The translations under genes and the position numbers were made by a program. This document shows positions 6,472 through 11,534 of a stretch of DNA of 11,534 bases, in pieces. Under the pieces are notes generated by a model that was not told where the DNA came from, made no database searches, and saw nothing but the letters and a program-made list of their open reading frames with translations. Each line of letters begins with the position of its first letter. The stretch's first letter is position 1. Source of the stretch: Deltaproteobacteria bacterium (GTDB lineage Bacteria; Desulfobacterota; Desulfobacteria; Desulfobacterales; Desulfobacteraceae). Where the stretch lies: NCBI GenBank assembly GCA_019314105.1, contig JAFCZY010000031.1, positions 1 to 11,534 on the forward strand, in the 5' to 3' direction.

Positions 6472-6581
6472 TTCAGTTATCAGATAAAGTATGCATTTAC
6501 TTACCTCCAAAATCTGATTAACCACCTCACCGTTATCCGGGGCAGCTTGTATACCGCCAGTAGCTGCCCCGGATTTTTTTT
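6472..6581 (+). ncRNA. Candidate small regulatory RNA (about 110 nt)
   Basis: Between the possible sigma54 site and a strong terminator there is no open reading frame longer than a few codons, so a short RNA is the likely product. The part before the terminator stem carries two C-rich, probably single-stranded patches, ACCTCC (6503-6508) and ACCACCTCACC (6521-6531), which are complementary to Shine-Dalgarno sequences. The 3' end is a stem with a T-run, the usual form of Hfq-type small RNAs. The start is predicted, not observed. It could instead be only an insulating terminator. Confidence 0.45.
6535..6581 (+). terminator. Strong rho-independent terminator, stand-alone
   Basis: ATCCGGGGCAGCT (6535-6547) pairs perfectly over 13 bp with AGCTGCCCCGGAT (6562-6574), followed directly by an unbroken T-run to 6581. 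The loop is 14 bases. It is oriented to the right, yet no plus-strand protein gene precedes it: the nearest gene to the left is divergent. It therefore ends either a small RNA or read-through from unannotated transcription, 200 bases before the porin gene. Confidence 0.9.
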
Positions 6582-6715
6582 GTTAATCAGCATTACAGAT
6601 AATTAACAAATCGTTAACATTATCCTTATGTTTTTTTGTCTTATGATCAACATTTAACTCTATTTTATCCTATAAAATTAACTAGTTATAAAACTTTTTT
6701 TTATATTTAAACCCC

Positions 6716-6730
6716 TGGCACGGTTGTTGA
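6716..6730 (+). promoter_or_regulatory. Sigma54 (-24/-12) promoter of the porin operon
   Basis: TGGCACG-GTTG-TTGA matches the consensus perfectly at -24 with correct spacing to the -12 box. The start is expected near 6741, giving a 45-base leader before the ATG at 6786. It is nearly identical (14 of 15 bases) to the promoter at 10482-10496. Confidence 0.88.
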
Positions 6731-6785
6731 TAAATATACCGGAAAGGAAGTTAACAATTAAAGGATAATGAAAAGGAGAAATGAG

Positions 6786-8492
6786 ATGAAAAAAGTGTTT
6801 GTGTATTGTCTTTTCTCTGTGTTTTTTTTAACGCTGCCGGCAGTTGCATCTGATGATGTTGAACTGCTGAAAAACGAGCTGAAAAAAATATCACAGACCA
6901 TGGAGATGCTGCAAAAGAAAATTGAAACCATGGAAGAAAAAAACAAGGAAGAAAAAGAAGAGGTCCAATCTCTCAGTGAACGGGTGGATAAGACAGAACT
7001 CCATACGGCTACCGATAAGGTTTCTCTGGGAGTTGAGTTAAGAACGGAAGGGCACAGCATTTATTATAAAGATATGCTGGTGGCACCGTCATCATTAACT
7101 CAGGGGTTTTTTACGCCCTATGCTGCTGATGGTACGGGTGGCTTTTACGGTGGAACATTGGAGCAGATTCAGGGTGGGATGGCAGGAATGGCAGCGGCCG
7201 GTATGATACCGCCTGTTGAAAAATATGATGCAGACAATAAATTCCTGCCCACCAACAAGTTTAATTTGAATATGAAGGCAAAGGTTAACAAAAATCTGAG
7301 TTTTGACGGAAGGCTTGCTGCGTATAAAGTGTGGGGAGATTCTACCGGTATCAAAACCAATACCGGCAGTCTTGGTGATGTGACCTTGGACGGCAATACG
7401 TCTTCGCTTCCCCATGGTGATACCATCCGTCTTGAACGGGCCTATTTTGTCTATTCAAAAGATGTGGGGAGTGTTCCGGTCAGTTTTTCTCTTGGCAGAC
7501 GACCGTCAACAGACGGAGCGCCTATGGAATACGAAAAAAACAGTATGGTAGCGGGATCACCCCTTGCACCCATTATCAACTGGCAGTTTGATGGCGCGTC
7601 TTTAAATTTTGGTCTGGAAGAGGTTACCAATATTCCCGGTGCTGCTTTTAAACTCTGCTATGGTGTGGGATTTGAAGGCGGGTGGGGTAATTCTTATTCA
7701 CTTCAGAATACTTCGGCAGATGTGGATGATGTTCATATGCTTGGTGCGATTACAACCCTGTATGATGATGATTCAACCAGCGCAGTCCTGAACTATGCCC
7801 ATGCCTGGGGGATGACCGACGGGTTTGCCGGACTGACGCTTATGCCGTTTATTGCTTATAAAGCAGATAAAGATGGTGATGGTACAAGTGAGTATTATTT
7901 TGAGCCGAACTACGGGGGATATATCAGCCGTATGCAGCCAATGACTGAAATCGGTGACTGGGATGGCGCATCCCTGCTGTTAAAATCCAATCTGGATGAG
8001 GTTGTTGAAAAGGATATCGATGTCTTTCTGGCGCTGTCCTGGAGTCATACCGATCCGTCACAGATTTCTCAAAATCCCTTCTACGAAATTATGGGTCAGG
8101 GATTGTTAAGTTCAAATGGACAGCTTGAATCCCATCATGGATACAGCATTTACGCCGGTGTTCTTTTACCCATGCCCCTGGATGCAAAATGGGGATTTGA
8201 GTATAACTGGGGATCAAAATACTGGTTTAACCTTTCCGGGGCTGAGGATTCCATTACCGGAAGCAAGCTATCCGCCAGAGGCAGTGTGTTTGAAACCTAT
8301 TATATCCAGCCCGTTGTTTCAGATAATTTCTTTTTGAAACTGGGAATGAAATATTATGATTATAAATATACAGGAAGCGGGAATCCCCTGGGTGCACCGG
8401 TAGAAATTTCAGAGGCGAATGCTCTGGATGCAATTTTTCCAATTATTGATAAAGTATGGGATATTTCTGCGTCATTAACCATGCGGTTTTAG
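6786..8492 (+). CDS. Outer-membrane porin-like protein (DUF3373-type)
   Basis: A 568-residue outer-membrane beta-barrel protein. The ATG at 6786 has AGGAG 8 bases upstream and gives a clean signal peptide, MKKVFVYCLFSVFFLTLPAVA, with cleavage around residues 21-22. The ATG six codons earlier (6768) adds only charged residues. After cleavage comes a heptad-rich charged coiled coil (about 24-68: LLKNELKKISQTMEML and following), as in trimeric porins anchored to peptidoglycan. Then follow many alternating aromatic/polar strands and a C-terminal ISASLTMRF ending in Phe, the usual insertion signal. The segment with SLGRRPSTDGAPMEYEKN and INWQFDG is typical of DUF3373 proteins in Desulfobacterota and Campylobacterota. 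The transported substrate is unknown. It is the first gene after a sigma54 promoter, with the cytochrome-like gene 53 bases downstream. Confidence 0.85.
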   Translation: MKKVFVYCLFSVFFLTLPAVASDDVELLKNELKKISQTMEMLQKKIETMEEKNKEEKEEVQSLSERVDKTELHTATDKVSLGVELRTEGHSIYYKDMLVAPSSLTQGFFTPYAADGTGGFYGGTLEQIQGGMAGMAAAGMIPPVEKYDADNKFLPTNKFNLNMKAKVNKNLSFDGRLAAYKVWGDSTGIKTNTGSLGDVTLDGNTSSLPHGDTIRLERAYFVYSKDVGSVPVSFSLGRRPSTDGAPMEYEKNSMVAGSPLAPIINWQFDGASLNFGLEEVTNIPGAAFKLCYGVGFEGGWGNSYSLQNTSADVDDVHMLGAITTLYDDDSTSAVLNYAHAWGMTDGFAGLTLMPFIAYKADKDGDGTSEYYFEPNYGGYISRMQPMTEIGDWDGASLLLKSNLDEVVEKDIDVFLALSWSHTDPSQISQNPFYEIMGQGLLSSNGQLESHHGYSIYAGVLLPMPLDAKWGFEYNWGSKYWFNLSGAEDSITGSKLSARGSVFETYYIQPVVSDNFFLKLGMKYYDYKYTGSGNPLGAPVEISEANALDAIFPIIDKVWDISASLTMRF

Positions 8493-8545
8493 TGGAAAAA
8501 TTGAAACAAATAAAGTTATCTAAACAAAAAAAGAGAGAAAGCAAA

Positions 8546-8893
8546 ATGAATAAAAAATTAATTGTTCTGGCTATAGCAATCCTGTTTGTCTTCTCAGGGG
8601 CATCTGTTTTATTTGCCCAGGGTCCTGACGGGAATAAAAGAAAAGGTAAATATACCTATAGAACTGTTTATAAATCCTGCGCCGCCAGAGGTGAAGTGGA
8701 ATCAAAAACCCCCTTTATCAGCCCGAGTGATAAAACAATGGCACAGTGGGAAAGAATTTTTGAAAAAAAGAAATTTGATTTTTTTAAATGCAGTACTGAA
8801 TGGGGAAATCTCTCTGAGGAAGATATGAACGATATCTATACTTACCTCTATAATTATGCAGCAGATTCTCCAACACCGGCTAAATGTAAGTAA
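8546..8893 (+). CDS. Secreted cytochrome c-like protein lacking the haem-binding motif
   Basis: A 115-residue exported protein. The ATG at 8546 opens a signal peptide (residues 1-24, ending SVLFA|Q). A longer in-frame reading from 8456 would lie inside the porin gene. The ribosome site is a weak GAGAGA stretch. The mature part has the layout of small monohaem cytochromes of sulfur and metal reducers: GKYTYRTVYKSCAARGE, then KTMAQWERIF, then LSEEDMNDIYTYLYNYAADSP and a C-terminal Cys. Where a cytochrome would have CxxCH, this protein has Y42-K-S-C45-A46, so covalent haem binding is not expected. C45, C82 and C114 remain. It probably acts in the periplasm beside the porin encoded just upstream, in the same operon. 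The role could be binding, sensing or structural; it is not known. Confidence 0.75.
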   Translation: MNKKLIVLAIAILFVFSGASVLFAQGPDGNKRKGKYTYRTVYKSCAARGEVESKTPFISPSDKTMAQWERIFEKKKFDFFKCSTEWGNLSEEDMNDIYTYLYNYAADSPTPAKCK

Positions 8894-8916
8894 GTTTAAA
8901 GAGAGTTGCTTATAAA

Positions 8917-10299
8917 TTAAGGCTGAAGTGGTATATCCCACTTTTTCATGTATTTCCAGATAGATGCCCGGCTTAATCTCACACGTCTGGCCACTTCAGC
9001 CTTATTCCACTGACTGTCATGGAGCAGATCCATTAATTTTTCTCTGGTCAAAGGAGAAATAGGATCACCTTCCTGCACAACAGACTTTGATATTATATCC
9101 GGTTCTCTGATTTCAATGGGAAGATCTGCGATATCAATCTGTCTGTTGGAACATAAAACAAAGGCATGTTCAATGGCATTGGCCAATTCTCTTATGTTAC
9201 CCGGCCATGCATAATCCATAAATGCTTTTAAAGCTATTTTTGCAATTCCTTTTACTTTAATTGCCGATTTTTCATTGTTTGTTTTAACAAAGTGGTTGAC
9301 AAGAAGAGGGATATCTTCTTTCCTGTTTCTCAAAGGCGGCAGGTAAATGGGAAAAACTTTAAGCCGGTAATAGAGATCCTCTCTGAAGTAACCGCTATCT
9401 ACCCGGGATTTAAGATCTTTGTTTGTGGCAGCGATGATACGAATATCAATTTTACGTTTTCTGGATTCACCCACCCGTTCTATCTCTTTTTGCTGTAGCA
9501 CTCGAAGTAGTTTTACCTGTATGTAAGGCGTAATCTCTCCTATTTCATCTAAAAATATAGTACCGCCGTCCGCTTGTTCGAATCGTCCGATACGGTCCTG
9601 GCCGGCACCGGTAAAGGCACCCTTTATATGACCGAAAAGTTCACTTTCAAGCAAAGATTCCGAAAGGGCACTGCAATTTATGGTTATTAAAGGCTTATCC
9701 CTTCGTTCTCCGATGGAATGAATCGCACCTGCTACAAGTTCTTTCCCGGTTCCGGTTTCTCCCTGAATGAGTATGGTTGCATCACTTGCTGCCGAGGCTT
9801 TAATAAAGGTAAATACGTTTTGCATGACCTGACTTTTTGCAATAATACCGCCCAGACGATTTAATTCTCCGAGACGACGGGTGGCCTCTTCCATTTTTAA
9901 TCTGGCATTTTTCAATTCTGTTAAATCTGTAACCACTTCAACAATTCCAATGATTTTATTCTGCCCGTTTTTTATCACCCGGGCATTCTTAGTTACAGAG
10001 AGAGCATGCCCTTCTTTATGGCTCAATAAACATTCTGTGGGTTCCACCTTTCCATATGTTAAAATACCACAATCTTTCATATCTATTGGACAATCCTTAT
10101 CAAAGCACTGATTAAAATTCAGAATTTTACAGGGCTGTCCTTTTATCTCGTCGGCAGAATAACCGGTTATTTTTTCCATGGCCGGATTCCAGGCAATAAT
10201 CATTCCATGGGTATCAAGTACAAAAATACCGTCACCAATGGATTCAAGCAGTAATTTGACAAATTCATTATTTTTTATTTCAAATTCTATATCTTTCAT
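8917..10299 (-). CDS. PAS-domain sigma54-dependent transcriptional activator
   Basis: A 460-residue bacterial enhancer-binding protein. The ATG at 10299 has AAGGA 7 bases upstream; a reading from 10344 would add 15 residues without a ribosome site. Residues about 12-128 form a PAS sensor (GDGIFVLDTHGMIIAWNPAM) with a cysteine cluster C57, C65, C70, C77 and C90. A linker coiled coil (128-150) leads to the AAA+ domain: Walker A GETGTGKE (180-187), the sigma54-contacting GAFTGA loop (227-232), Walker B GGTIFLDEIGE (245-255), and likely arginine fingers in FREDLYYRL (305-313). The C-terminus is a Fis-type HTH (430-450, NKAEVARRVRLSRASIW). There is no receiver domain, so it senses its signal directly rather than through a kinase. 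It lies between operons with sigma54 promoters and is the natural candidate to control them. Confidence 0.93.
   Translation of the reverse strand: MKDIEFEIKNNEFVKLLLESIGDGIFVLDTHGMIIAWNPAMEKITGYSADEIKGQPCKILNFNQCFDKDCPIDMKDCGILTYGKVEPTECLLSHKEGHALSVTKNARVIKNGQNKIIGIVEVVTDLTELKNARLKMEEATRRLGELNRLGGIIAKSQVMQNVFTFIKASAASDATILIQGETGTGKELVAGAIHSIGERRDKPLITINCSALSESLLESELFGHIKGAFTGAGQDRIGRFEQADGGTIFLDEIGEITPYIQVKLLRVLQQKEIERVGESRKRKIDIRIIAATNKDLKSRVDSGYFREDLYYRLKVFPIYLPPLRNRKEDIPLLVNHFVKTNNEKSAIKVKGIAKIALKAFMDYAWPGNIRELANAIEHAFVLCSNRQIDIADLPIEIREPDIISKSVVQEGDPISPLTREKLMDLLHDSQWNKAEVARRVRLSRASIWKYMKKWDIPLQP
8918..9004. repeat. 14-bp perfect inverted repeat spanning the 3' end of the activator gene
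   Basis: TAAGGCTGAAGTGG (8918-8931) is the exact reverse complement of CCACTTCAGCCTTA (8991-9004), with 59 bases between. The first arm overlaps the stop codon of the activator; the second encodes KAEVA in its HTH. The enclosed DNA encodes the recognition helix. It may form a long-range hairpin at the mRNA end or be a protein-binding or recombination site; none of these is shown. Confidence 0.7.
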
Positions 10300-10323
10300 G
10301 AAGGCATCCTTTTTATTCAATCT

Positions 10324-10344
10324 TGGCGCTACTGGTGGCGCCAC
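10324..10344. promoter_or_regulatory. Palindromic element in the leader of the activator gene
   Basis: TGGCGC (10324-10329) and GCGCCA (10338-10343) form a 6-bp stem with an 8-base loop; GTGGCGCCAC (10335-10344) is also a perfect 10-bp palindrome by itself. It falls between the predicted sigma70 start (about 10352) and the ribosome site, so it could be an operator or a leader hairpin that limits expression. Confidence 0.45.
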
Positions 10345-10358
10345 TTTGTCCGAGTGTC

Positions 10359-10388
10359 ATCATAAGTAACGGGGCAACCACTTGTCAA
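10359..10388 (-). promoter_or_regulatory. Sigma70-type promoter of the activator gene
   Basis: On the minus strand, TTGACA (RC of 10383-10388) and TATGAT (RC of 10359-10364) are 18 bases apart: a perfect -35 box and a five-of-six -10 box. The start would be near 10352, about 53 bases before the ATG. This fits an activator that is made constitutively. Confidence 0.7.
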
Positions 10389-10481
10389 TACTTAATATTT
10401 TTGTGAAAAACATTGGTTAATTAATTTTTTTATTTGCAATTACAGGTCGTTATAAAGTTAAAAATGAAATCGTTCGCTGTT

Positions 10482-10496
10482 TGGCATGGTTGTTGA
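10482..10496 (+). promoter_or_regulatory. Sigma54 (-24/-12) promoter of the DUF4242/usp operon
   Basis: TGGCATG-GTTG-TTGA differs by one base from the porin promoter (6716-6730). GG and the downstream G are correctly spaced. The start is expected near 10507, about 74 bases before the DUF4242 ATG. Confidence 0.85.
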
Positions 10497-10580
10497 AATA
10501 ATAGTTTTCAACTCAATTTTAGAATGCGCATTCGTTGGGAAAGTAAAAACAATAAAAAATTAATAAAAAGGAGAATGACA

Positions 10581-10895
10581 ATGAGTAAATTAAATAAATA
10601 TATGATGGTTCATAACACCCCTGGTGTCGATTGTAACGAAGTGCAGGAAAATTGGAGAAAATTGGCCCAGGTTGAAGCTGGCACATGGATAAGAACATAC
10701 TTCAATGAAGAAAAAGGGGTTCGGTATTGTATCTGGATGGCTCAAAGTGAAGAAGATCTTAAAAACATTTTTACAGAAATCGGTATCAGCTGGGAATCCA
10801 TCATTCTCGTTGAAGAGACTGTTCCTGATCTTTGGGGAGAAAAATGGAAAGAGCATCTTAAAGAAGATGCAACCGCTGATACACTTGGTAACTGA
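10581..10895 (+). CDS. DUF4242-family (SCO4226-like) small protein
   Basis: A 104-residue cytoplasmic protein that resembles the DUF4242 family, ferredoxin-like alpha/beta-barrel proteins of which SCO4226 of Streptomyces is reported to bind nickel. The supporting pattern is YMMVHNTPGV at the N-terminus, then TWIRTYFNEEKGVRYCIWMAQ (strand pair, with C50 in the RYC motif) and SEEDLKNIFTEIGISWESIILVEE. The ATG at 10581 is 7 bases after AGGAG; the ATG at 10575 is too close to it, and one at 10524 has no ribosome site. It is the first gene after a sigma54 promoter and is followed by a universal stress protein gene after a 99-base gap. Which ligand it binds cannot be told. Confidence 0.75.
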   Translation: MSKLNKYMMVHNTPGVDCNEVQENWRKLAQVEAGTWIRTYFNEEKGVRYCIWMAQSEEDLKNIFTEIGISWESIILVEETVPDLWGEKWKEHLKEDATADTLGN

Positions 10896-10906
10896 TGCAG
10901 TTAGAT

Positions 10907-10945
10907 GTAAAGTGCAGGCGATGGTTCTCTATGTCTGCACTTTAC
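10907..10945 (+). repeat. 11-bp perfect hairpin between DUF4242 and usp genes
   Basis: GTAAAGTGCAG (10907-10917) pairs with CTGCACTTTAC (10935-10945), with a loop of 17 bases. No T-run follows, so it is not a strong terminator. It lies 50 bases before the usp gene and may affect transcript stability between the two genes. Confidence 0.65.
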
Positions 10946-10994
10946 CCCATCACATTTAAAAAAAGTTATTATGCAGAAATTAGGAGATAAAATT

Positions 10995-11450
10995 ATGTAT
11001 AAGAAAATTCTTTTCGGAACCTGCCTGACTGAGTATTGTAACCATATTTTCAATTTTGCTTTGAATCTTGCAAAAGAGAATGATGCAAAACTATGGATAT
11101 ATTATGGTATTGGCCGTTTAAACCTTGATGAAGCAAAAGCAGAACAAGCAGTTAAGGAGGCCGAATCCAATGTGGCAAAGGCCTATGTAAAAAAAATGAA
11201 AGATAGAGGATTTGATAACTATGTCATTAATGTCAGTGAGGGAGATGTCGTAAGTGAGGTTTCAAAGCTTGCCCGCAACGCTGCTGTGGATCTGATGGTG
11301 ATGGGAACTTCAACTAATACTCCTCTTGCCTTAGGAGGAAGCCCAAATGTAGGATCACTTGGGCCGATAATAGCAGATGCTGTTTTATGGGCACCTTGCC
11401 CTGTGATGATTATTCCGCCATCATTAATCCCCGGACTTGCAAGAGGTTAA
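10995..11450 (+). CDS. Universal stress protein (UspA) family protein
   Basis: A 151-residue Usp-fold protein. The ATG at 10995 has AGGAG 8 bases upstream; an ATG at 10971 would add eight residues without a site. It starts MYKKILFGTCL, a first beta-strand typical of the family, has a long Ala/Glu-rich helix (residues 44-70), then VDLMVMGTS and a C-terminal APCPVMIIPP strand. The usual ATP loop (G-x2-G-x9-G-S/T) is altered: G104-TS-T107 lacks the second Gly, and the stretch to G120-S121 is longer than normal and Gly/Pro-rich. ATP binding is therefore uncertain. It sits second in the sigma54-driven operon, and another gene begins 78 bases later. Confidence 0.85.
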   Translation: MYKKILFGTCLTEYCNHIFNFALNLAKENDAKLWIYYGIGRLNLDEAKAEQAVKEAESNVAKAYVKKMKDRGFDNYVINVSEGDVVSEVSKLARNAAVDLMVMGTSTNTPLALGGSPNVGSLGPIIADAVLWAPCPVMIIPPSLIPGLARG

Positions 11451-11469
11451 TAATGGTACAATTGAATAT

Positions 11470-11504
11470 GTGTCGCTTTGTGATCAACAATATCAGAGTG
11501 ACAC
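11470..11504 (+). repeat. Imperfect hairpin downstream of the usp gene
   Basis: GTGTCGCTTTG (11470-11480) can pair as RNA with CAGAGTGACAC (11494-11504) over 11 bp, two of them G-U, with a 13-base loop. No T-run follows. A ribosome site and start codon come soon after, so it is intercistronic like the hairpin at 10907-10945. Confidence 0.5.
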
Positions 11505-11528
11505 AGCAAAAGTAAAAGGAGGCTACTT

Positions 11529-11534
11529 ATGTAT
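11529..11534 (+). CDS. Start of a further gene (first two codons)
   Basis: ATG TAT at the right edge is preceded by a strong Shine-Dalgarno site, AAGGAGG (11516-11522), with a 6-base spacer. The gene belongs to the same operon as the usp gene. The first residues (Met-Tyr) match those of that Usp protein, which is compatible with a second usp copy, but two codons prove nothing. Confidence 0.55.

Larger units (their letters stand above)
6081..6785. other. Divergent regulatory region with no protein gene
   Basis: About 700 AT-rich bases between the tusA-like and porin genes; I see no credible protein gene. It contains the two sigma54 promoters listed separately, a stand-alone terminator and a candidate small RNA. 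Further structure that might be activator sites: CGTTACC (6289-6295) inverted as GGTAACG (6308-6314), palindrome TAACGTTA (6310-6317), AACCAA/TTGGTT (6338-6343/6351-6356), direct repeats AAGTATGCAT (6453-6462 and 6487-6496), and TGTTAAT/ATTAACA (6581-6587/6602-6608). Confidence 0.7.
10300..10580. other. Divergent intergenic region between activator and DUF4242 genes
   Basis: This stretch of 281 AT-rich bases holds the sigma70-like promoter of the activator, the palindrome in its leader and the sigma54 promoter for the rightward operon, all listed separately. It also holds ATTACAGGT (10439-10447); the core TTACAGGT recurs on the minus strand upstream of the tusA-operon promoter (RC of 6223-6230). 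I see no RNA gene or other coding frame of note. Confidence 0.6.

Noticed and set aside
6453..6496. AAGTATGCAT repeats as a CRISPR or phage attachment site
   Set aside because: Only two 10-base copies, with no array, integrase or tRNA nearby; more likely regulatory or chance.
6758..7060. 100-residue minus-strand reading frame over the porin start
   Set aside because: Ser/Phe-rich translation typical of the antisense of a charged coiled coil; no ribosome site or family likeness.
8456..8545. Longer start for the cytochrome-like protein
   Set aside because: It overlaps the porin's end in another frame and would bury the signal peptide behind 30 residues.
10300..10344. 15-residue extension of the sigma54 activator
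   Set aside because: No ribosome site precedes 10344, and the added residues are encoded by the leader palindrome; AAGGA precedes the ATG at 10299.
10590..10856. 88-residue minus-strand frame opposite the DUF4242 gene
   Set aside because: Antisense shadow of a supported gene with no promoter or ribosome site.
1..11534. tRNA, rRNA, insertion sequences or CRISPR arrays
   Set aside because: No cloverleaf-like sequence, transposase, terminal repeats or regularly spaced repeats were seen on reading both strands.

Overview
The window looks like an AT-rich (roughly 40% GC) genome of a sulfate-reducing or sulfur-metabolising Desulfobacterota, probably Desulfobacterales. This rests on the mix of heterodisulfide-reductase-like electron-transfer proteins, TusA/DsrE sulfur carriers, a DUF3373-type porin and PAS-type sigma54 activators. 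No 16S or other phylogenetic marker is present, so the taxonomy is inference.

Positions 1-6080 (minus strand) hold one long gene cluster read from right to left: TusA-family sulfur carrier, MvhD-like [2Fe-2S] protein, short HdrA-like flavoprotein (435 aa), second HdrA-like flavoprotein (601 aa), small winged-helix protein, HdrC-like two-cluster ferredoxin, HdrB-like CCG protein, DsrE-family protein, and the start of a second DsrE paralogue cut by the window edge. Most genes are spaced 1-40 bases apart and have clear Shine-Dalgarno sites. The likely product is a soluble Qmo/Hdr-type complex fed with, or feeding, persulfide sulfur carried by TusA and DsrE. The direction of electron flow cannot be read from the sequence. 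A sigma54 promoter lies 81-96 bases upstream of the tusA-like start.

Positions 6081-6785 are a divergent intergenic region. It holds the sigma54 promoter of the hdr-like operon, a strong stand-alone rho-independent terminator with a weaker sigma54-like site about 75 bases before it (candidate small RNA of about 110 nt), and a second clear sigma54 promoter for the porin gene.

Positions 6786-8893 (plus strand) encode an outer-membrane porin of the DUF3373 type, followed by a small secreted protein that resembles a monohaem cytochrome c but has lost the CXXCH haem site.

Positions 8917-10299 (minus strand) encode a one-component sigma54 enhancer-binding protein: Cys-rich PAS sensor, AAA+ domain, Fis-type HTH. 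It has its own apparent sigma70 promoter. Divergent from it, a third sigma54 promoter, nearly identical to that of the porin, drives a DUF4242-family gene, a universal-stress-protein gene and a further gene that starts at the right edge.

Taken together, the sigma54 activator sits between operons that all carry -24/-12 promoters. The simplest reading is one local regulon that senses a redox or sulfur signal through the PAS domain and switches on the hdr-like sulfur-transfer complex, a porin/periplasmic pair and stress proteins. That regulatory link is inference from promoter and gene layout.
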